Assembly: GCF_000801105.2 (NCBI RefSeq)
Contig: NC_079513.1
Coordinates: 23,156,273-23,220,272 of the forward strand
From: Raphanus sativus
Lineage: Eukaryota > Streptophyta > Magnoliopsida > Brassicales > Brassicaceae
DNA: 64,000 nt
Direction of reading: 5' to 3'
Shown: positions 57,877 to 64,000 of the stretch, piece after piece
Layout of the letters: each line of letters opens with the position of its first letter
How positions within the stretch are numbered: position 1 is the first letter of the stretch
Notes under the pieces: generated by a model
What the model was told of the DNA's origin: nothing
Seen by the model: the letters and a program-made list of their open reading frames with translations, nothing else
The model's database searches: none
Made by a program: the position numbers and the translations under genes

Positions 57877-59018
57877 TAGCGCTGGGAATTTGGCTCATTG
57901 CCCGCGGGACCCGGCCCATTAGACTCGCTGCGGGGCGGGTGCGGGCTCAAAAAATTTTGGGTTTTAAAAGTTGCGGGTCAGGCGGATCGGGCCATTAGAT
58001 AGCGGGGCGGGCGCGGATCCTAATAATTTTGGTAGCGGGTTAGCGGGCACCCGCATATGTTAAAAAAACTTTTTTTTTTTTGGTTTCACGTTTGTGTTGT
58101 TTTTGTGTTTTAAATTATTAGTGTGTGGCGTTTTATAGTTTTACTTTGTAACTGTGTGTTGTTTTCAAAGCGGATAAAAACAAAATCTGAAAGCCCTAAT
58201 TGGATTCAGTCTTTTTTTCTCTGCCGACTAATCACTCTCTTTTGGTCTTTGGCCTTCTGCAAATTGTCGATTCTCATTCCCAATCTCGAGTCTGGACTTC
58301 TCAGTTCTAAGCCTATCTCTGTGTCTTTAGGTTTGACTCTTTGTAGCTATCTCTCTCTCGGGCGAGAACAAGGTATATGTCGATCTATGTCTCTCTCAAC
58401 TCTATGTCTATGTTTGTGTCGCTCTCGATCTATATCTCGATCTGTGCCTCTGGCTCTCTCGATCTCTCTTGATATCTGTCTCTTTCGATCTCTGTCTCTC
58501 TCTGTTTTTGTCTTTCTCGTTTCATCTGTCAATCTCTGTTTATGTCTCTGTTTCTCTCGTTGTTGAGTTCTCATAGTCTTCCTCGTGTATTTCTGTTCTG
58601 AACAGGGACTAACATGGATTAAGACCAACAAAATGAGGGGTTGAGCATGAGGTCGTGGCAAGAACAAGAAAGAGACATCTTTGTAATTTGTCTTTGATTT
58701 CAGTTTAGACAAGAATTTCTGATTTTGTGTTCTTTGTTGTTTGTTAGAAATTAAACAACTTGTGCATGTTGATGAAACGCAAGACTTATGTTCTATTGTA
58801 TGTGTTCGTCACATTTTTTTGTGATTTGGCCAAAATTTTATTTTTTTTTAAATTCTGGCGGGTTACCCGCTTGACCCGCTTGATTAATGCGGGGCGGGTG
58901 CGGTTATACTGTCTAACTCTAAACGGGTCACGCGGGTTGGATTTACATTTGAAAAATTGACTCATACCCGCGGCGGGGCGGGTCAGGCGGGGCGGATCCG
59001 ACCCGCTTCCCAGGACTA
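57877..59018. mobile_element. non-autonomous hAT element
   Basis: Terminal inverted repeats TAGCGCTGGGAA (left) and TAGTCCTGGGAA (right, reverse complement) flanked by identical 8-bp duplications CTGTCATC at 57869-57876 and 59019-59026. Both subterminal regions are full of GCGGGT/ACCCGC motifs (GGGGCGGGTGCGG), which are probable transposase-binding sites. The centre (about 58200-58600) is CT-rich with GATCTCTCTC repeats and no transposase. Confidence 0.9.
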
Positions 59019-59187
59019 CTGTCATCAAATATTAAAATAAATTTTGAAGGCTTTGTTTTGGCCCAATACTAATGTAGTCAGCCCATTTAACTTTCTATTA
59101 GAGCCTAATGTCAGGTAAGCTTCAACTTGGAAGAAACTAAGCCTAGAACCAATGTAATGTTAATGTATTACTAACCTGTTGATTAAA

Positions 59188-59432
59188 ATCAAGTCTTACT
59201 ACCTCTCATTGAAGTTCAAATTATTTTCTCTTTCTATCTTAATTTTAGATTTATGAGTTCACCCTATCTAAACTGCAAATGACATTTGCTGCCTTAAATT
59301 TAGTGGCACGATGGAAAGTTACTTTCTTGAAATCGATTTGTCTTGTTTTGGAATCGCATATTTGTTTCTGATTTTGGATCTCCACACAACAACTGGTTGT
59401 ATGTTGAAAACTATTTCTCAGTGATCTTTTTT
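59188..59432 (+). pseudogene. 3' relic of a second RING/TRAF-like gene
   Basis: About 240 bases closely match the last codons and 3' untranslated region of the gene at 60922-62241 (its 62225-62452), e.g. TGGATCTCCAC and TTAAATTTAGTGGCA occur in both. The coding end SYYLH-stop is shifted by an extra base. Nothing upstream matches, so only the tail of a former tandem copy remains. Confidence 0.75.
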
Positions 59433-60921
59433 TTTTCAAAGTTTATATTTTTGTGCTTTTTTTCTTCTCTATAAATATAATAAATGAACTTTTTTTTGAT
59501 AAAATTGGAACTTTTTTGGGTCTAATTAAAACTTTTTATGGTAACTTATTGTTGGGATATGGGTTGGAGGTTTTTGAAAATTTCTAAGTGCACGTATAAC
59601 CTTTTTCCTATTTTAGGAGAAATAGATATATCATAAATTTTGAAAATATCATTTATAACTATGAAAAAAAAACATCAAGTAGAAAATCTGCTACAGTAAT
59701 GTAGAAACTAAAATCTACACTAAGTATTTGATAGTGGTTGTAATGTAAATTGGGGAATGAAAAGCACGTGGACAACGATATTTTTAGAACATAACGATGT
59801 AATCAAAAATCGGTTAACAAAAATGGATTTTTATTGAGTAAAAGATCGGTTACAATGAATGGAAATGGGATTCAACACTATAAAGAAAATCGAGTGAAGA
59901 ACAAATCTAAAGCAATGTGAAACGAGGTCCATGTGTATTGTGTACTTTCTCTAGGATTTTTATGTGTCCGGATACACGATTTCCTCTCTTCTTTTATACT
60001 CGTTCCATTCCATGATCTTCGCAACTTCTCTCACGATCTCCGGGGTTTTGAAGACTCCCTTTCGAGCTTCCATGCTTTCTATGGGCTTCTGTCCCGCGGT
60101 CCATATATTTAATTTCGGTCCATTACCTAAAATGGATTGAAATTGGGTCCACCAAATAAGATAACAATTGCACATCAGTTTTTCCGACTACTAGTGTGAG
60201 TCTCAGAACAGTTAATATAATATTTTCGATAATTATCTCACATTTTAAAAAAAGACTACGAGGATTGTTCAGAAAACAAAGGTTTTAGAAATGTGTAACT
60301 TATCTACTTTGTAAAGTCATTTTATGTAATTAAATATAAAATTACAATTTATTAGGAATTCATATAAGTTAAGAAATAAACTGAAAGAGTGTGAACTTAT
60401 CTAATTATTTTAAATTTTGACCAAATCTAGTTATATATCTTACATGAGCGTTTGAATAAGAAAGAAATCTATATAAACAGAAAGCTTGACTGCCCTTTTT
60501 TCAAAAAAAAAAAGAAGAAGAAAAAACAGAAAGCTTGACTGTACTACATGTATTCAAGTTTGTTTCAGTACCAAAGAAAAGTTAAAAACCAAATAAAGAC
60601 CTATATATATTACAGCAACTCCTTAAGCATTGTCATCTCCAGTCTCGACTCTCTTCTTTTTCTCTCGGCGATAATCAATTTTCTCACTAGTAAGTATCCT
60701 GTAACTTCCATCAAAGACGCTTCTTGATCTCGTCTTTTTCCTTTGTTTTAGTTCAATGTTTCCTTTAAAATGTATCTCGTTTCACTTCTCTCTTTGTATT
60801 TCCATGTGGTGGCTGGTGTGAATCTATCTATTTTTGAATTCTCCAAATGTTATATATCTCATAGACTTATTTGAATCTGCTTTGTGATTAGGTCACGACA
60901 GCTCTTGAGATCTGAGAACCA
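59433..60921. other. spacer and 5' leader of the RING/TRAF gene
   Basis: A minus-strand frame at 59960-60175 (MEARKGVFKTPEIVREVAKI) looks protein-like but was not recognised. Near 60690 a donor (CTAGTAAGTATCC) and near 60892 an acceptor (GTGATTAG) mark a leader intron of the following gene. Confidence 0.4.
59960..60175 (-). pseudogene. unrecognised ORF, possible gene fragment
   Basis: 71 codons, with a protein-like charged C-terminus (VFKTPEIVREVAKIMEWNEY then KRREEIVYPDT). No family recognised, no neighbouring exons found. It could be the tail of a lost gene or a short protein. Confidence 0.3.
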
Positions 60922-62241
60922 ATGGGTTTTGACATTCAACGCATAGCTAAAATTGAATCAGTTCCCTGGGAGCATTTCTGTCCTGCTTGCCAACTTCTTA
61001 TCAACCCCAACGAAGCTCTCCAGACTATGTGCGGTCACTTATACTGTGAGCCATGTTTATCTTACGTCGCAAACACCACTATGGCGTGCCCTTATGATGG
61101 TTACTTAGTCACGGAAACTGATGCAATGGTTTGTTCTTCATCTTTCAAAATAATTTACTTGTCTTGTCTGTTCGCTTAATTGGTTGTTTTCACATTAAAG
61201 ATATCCATCTTCTTTTTTTACAGCCACTCGTGGAATCAAATAAAGTGTTGGCTGATACTATTGGCAAAACCGTGGTGTACTGTTTATACCGAAACAGTGG
61301 ATGCACATGGCTTGGCTCTCTGTCTGCTAGCCCATTACATGACTTGAGATGTGCATTCGGCAACTCTCTTGTTATGTGTACCAGGTGTGGAACTAAAACT
61401 GGGCACCTTCAATGGCATGAGCATGTTCAAGTTTGTCCTGTAAGTTATTTTAAAACTATATTTATGTAAAAAAATACAGTACATATATATGCTTGTTTTT
61501 TTCTTTTTAATTTCTTACATGTATATTTTGTAATAATGCTATCAGGAAATGCAAGTTCAGATGCATGCTGACAATGAGGCTAATGTTGTTATGGCAACCT
61601 CTCATGAGAGTGCACATGATCACGGTGTAGCTGCTGCAACCTTGACTCAAGATCAATGGTACCAACAACCATATCAGCAGTATTACCAAAACGATGATGA
61701 TGGTTACTCCATGCATCAACAACGGTTGCACCTTCCAAGATTAGCTCCCCAGCATCAAGAACTCTATGTGCAGCCAGAAATTCATTATGGGGCTCAAACT
61801 CAAACTCACTCTCCTATGCAAGCTGAACCACAGCTCCAATTTCAGAGTTTGGTTTTACACCAACCTCTTAATGTACGTCCACCAGCTCCAGCTTCGCTAC
61901 CCCAAGCTTACCCGTCAGCGACATCTCATCCGCAGCCTCCATCACTGACATTCCCAGCTTCTCAAGGTCTCATAAAAGTTCAAGATCAATCACATTTCCA
62001 ACAATTGCCGGATGTTCACCCACCTAAACCTGATCTGCCTACTATGTACAAACAACAGTCTTCGTTACCAGGTCATTTAACAAGGGATCAATATTGGAGG
62101 CAAATGGTGCGTAAGTATGGAAGAGCCCCAGTCCCTGAAAGCACAGCTTCATATTCTTCACAGCAACCCTCGCCACAACAGCATAGGACGGCACCAACAA
62201 CTGATATTGTAGTTCATAATCAGTCTTACTACCTCCATTGA
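60922..62241 (+). CDS. RING / TRAF-like zinc-finger protein with Q/P-rich tail
   Basis: Exons 60922-61128, 61224-61439 and 61546-62241 join in frame to 372 residues. The RING-like finger (residues about 20-62) reads CPACQLLINPNEALQTMCGH, LYCEPC, then ACPYD, where the last ligand is Asp in place of Cys, a known RING variant. A second, TRAF-type zinc finger (about 85-140) has CLYRNSGCTW and CAFGNSLVMCTRCGTKTGHL with WHEHVQVCP. The C-terminal half is Gln/Pro/His-rich, disordered. It may be an E3 ubiquitin ligase; function unknown. It does not belong to the Arabidopsis gene order I remember here, so it may be a transposed gene. A 5' leader intron precedes the ATG. Confidence 0.85.
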
Positions 62242-62615
62242 AGTTCAAACTAGATTCTCTTTCTATCTTATGTTAAGATTTATGAGTTCACTCTATCTAA
62301 ACTGTAAATGACATTTGCTACCTTAAATTTAGTGGCATGATGGAAAGTTATTTTCTTGAAATCGATTTGTCTTGTTTTGGAACCGCATATTTGTTTCTGA
62401 TTTTGGATCTCCACAACAAGTGCCTAAATGTTGAAAACTACTTCTCAGTGGATTTTTTTATATTTTTTTTTGGGTTTTTTTCGTTTTCCATAATAAATGT
62501 AATAAAATGAACCTTTCTTTAGACAAAATTGGAAAACAAAAATTTGATTAAAAGCTTTCAAATTAAAACATAAAAGTATTACAAAGATAAGATCAAAAAG
62601 ATCTTATAGTTTGGA
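62242..62615 (+). other. 3' untranslated region of the RING/TRAF gene
   Basis: Carries the sequence duplicated at 59.2 kb. It contains an AATAAATGTAATAAAATG polyadenylation-like signal near 62490. No gene follows before the CACTA end. Confidence 0.6.
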
Positions 62616-62639
62616 CACTACAAGAAAATAGTCATATTG

Positions 62640-63080
62640 CAATATTGATATATCGTTGCAATATGCTCATATATTGTTGCAAATATGAAATTGCAATAAG
62701 ATTGTAACAAATTTTGAGTTCTTGCTGTTTGAATGTTGCAAATTCGTGTTTGTTGCATACACGTAGCAAAATTAACAACAAATTAAAATGTTGCAATATA
62801 TGTCATATTATTGCAACAAGTTTTTATAGCAATTTTGTTGTATATTTACAACATATTTTGTAACCATATATGGTGGCAAGTCATTGCTACGTAAAATATG
62901 TAGCAAACAACATTGCAAATTTGCATTTTTGTTTTTGAAATTTAATAATATTAATGCAACAAAACAAATATAATTTTTTTTTGGTATAATTGAAATGGTT
63001 GCAATTTAAAATTGTTACAAAATTTGCTTCATAAAAGATATAACAAATGTTGTTGCAAATTTTCCTATAATTACTTTTAA
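62640..63080. repeat. subterminal GTTGCAA repeats of the CACTA element
   Basis: At least a dozen GTTGCAA/TTGCAAC words in both orientations within 450 bases, spaced 15-40 bases. Confidence 0.8.
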
Positions 63081-63386
63081 ATAATACATTTGGTGCCAAA
63101 AAATTTACGGTAATTGAGAAATAATTTTTTTTTTTTTTTAATAAATCAGTAGATACCAATTCTGCTGCATAAATTAATTGTTTTAGTATTCTGTTATAAA
63201 AAATATTAGATTGATTTTTTTGTACGTCATATTTATTTTATAATTAACAAACGTCAAAAGACCAATTTTATTAATTAAAATAAAATATTGAAAAAGAATT
63301 CAACAACGTATTAATAGAAAAAAACCAGAAATAATTTAAAACTAAAAAAACTACTAAAGCCTTAGAAAAATAACAAAAGAACTAGT

Positions 63387-63912
63387 TTAAACTTGGTTGT
63401 TGCCACCCATTGATAGAATAGCTGGACAAAGGATAGCAATCATTTTCTCCAACCCTTCAAGTTTGCTCAGCCTTTCTTTGATATCTTCATTTTCTTGAGA
63501 AATGTCTTCTACTTTTTTCTTGAACTCATCATTTTCCAACTGACTTTCAATGGTGACTGGCATTTTAGCATTGAGTGAAACTTCACTAAAGAGAGCTCCA
63601 AGACCAAACACACGTCCTTGTGCTGAATCAACCAACTGTATAATACAATATATGTAAGACAAAAAATCTATGAAGAAATCAAGGAAAACAAAAAGATTTT
63701 TAAAACTATTGCATACCTTCAGATACATTTGGTTCTTTTGCTCTGCAGTTAGTTCTTCTGTTGAAAGGATATCATCTTCAAGCATATGATCAGCTACATC
63801 TTTTTCAAATCCTTCACTAATTAGCCTTGCCCTTTCATCCACAAAAGACCCATCTGGTTTCTTGTGTGTCTCACGCAGCACATCAATGTAGGAGGCATCT
63901 CCATTCTTTTCT
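63387..63912 (-). CDS. plant transposase (Ptta/En/Spm, Transposase_24-like), C-terminal exons
   Basis: Two exons: 63717-63912 (window-side exon, may extend) and 63387-63635. Joined, they read ...HKKPDGSFVDERARLISEGF...MYLKLVDSAQGRVFGLGAL..., the conserved VDERA and GRVFGLG motifs of the C-terminal part of plant En/Spm Transposase_24 proteins. The end is a coiled coil (KKKVEDISQENEDIKERLSK) and a short tail ILSMGGNNQV. The N-terminal part lies outside the window. Probably the accessory DNA-binding protein of the CACTA element; no stop or frameshift in the visible part. Confidence 0.8.
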
Positions 63913-64000
63913 TTCTACAAAATAGAAATGTTAGAAAATAACAAATAACATTTTTAGTAGTACTATGAAAACAATGCTTCTTACCAAAATATCTGCAACC

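Larger units (their letters stand above)
62616..64000 (-). mobile_element. CACTA (En/Spm) transposon, one end and 3' gene part
   Basis: The terminus starts CACTACAAGAAAATAGTC at 62616, the standard CACTA-type end. The next 450 bases are filled with (A/G)TTGCAA and TTGCAAC motifs in both orientations, typical subterminal transposase-binding repeats. It runs past the right window edge; the other terminus was not seen. It contains a transposase-associated gene end. Confidence 0.85.

Noticed and set aside
58347..58712. Arg/Asp-rich minus-strand frame (RDRDRER...)
   Set aside because: Product of the GATCTCTCTC-type low-complexity repeat inside the hAT element.

Overview
The window is nuclear DNA from a plant of the mustard family, almost certainly Brassica or a close relative. 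Genes carry short GT-AG introns in AT-rich spacers, and most single-copy genes resemble Arabidopsis chromosome 5 genes in the same order (about At5g58770 to At5g58950, from memory). In order these are a cis-prenyltransferase cluster, an AIRP2-like RING protein, MYB119, CYP86A1, an At5g58880-like membrane protein, a DIVARICATA-type MYB, an OCTOPUS-like DUF740 protein and a Raf-like kinase. Several Arabidopsis genes I would expect between them (subtilases, FTSH9, AGL82, LAC16, CRCK1) were not seen, as expected after gene loss in a mesohexaploid.

Layout. 0.8-11.9 kb: a two-unit tandem duplication, each unit holding a coiled-coil gene followed by a four-exon cis-prenyltransferase, all on the minus strand. 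Unit 1 is intact in sequence. In unit 2 the coiled-coil gene is broken and the prenyltransferase has a damaged splice acceptor. A Copia relic (2.1-4.0 kb), an hAT-like element in an intron (5.1-6.1 kb) and a non-LTR insertion 5' of copy 2 (11.9-13.4 kb) separate the parts. 13.5-14.8 kb: a Helitron.

15.4-25.5 kb: the most striking feature, a complete 10.15-kb Mutator-like element with identical 9-bp target duplications, inserted in a LINE fragment. It carries two convergent intact genes: a six-exon DUF1985/Ulp1-type protease gene (Kaonashi type) and a MULE transposase with DDE residues, SWIM finger and zinc knuckle. Its introns and spacers are packed with palindromic GTCGTC minisatellites, and a roughly 700-bp inverted repeat lies upstream of the transposase.

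27.5-44.1 kb: gene island with the RING protein, MYB119, CYP86A1, the At5g58880-like gene and the DIV-type MYB. A SINE containing a nested hAT element lies at 36.8-37.9 kb. 44.1-50.7 kb: gene-poor, with a second Helitron. 50.7-57.2 kb: a small membrane protein, the OCTOPUS-like gene and the Raf-like kinase. 57.9-59.0 kb: an hAT element with 8-bp target duplication. 59.2-62.5 kb: a RING/TRAF-like zinc-finger gene and the 3' relic of a lost second copy. From 62.6 kb to the right edge: the terminus and 3' gene end of a CACTA transposon.

The host genes do not form one pathway: dolichol or short polyprenol synthesis (cis-prenyltransferases), root suberin (CYP86A1), female gametophyte transcription control (MYB119) and ABA/stress signalling (RING, Raf kinase) simply share a conserved chromosomal block. 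Exon boundaries were read by eye from splice signals and reading-frame continuity; family names come from motif recognition and no database search was run.
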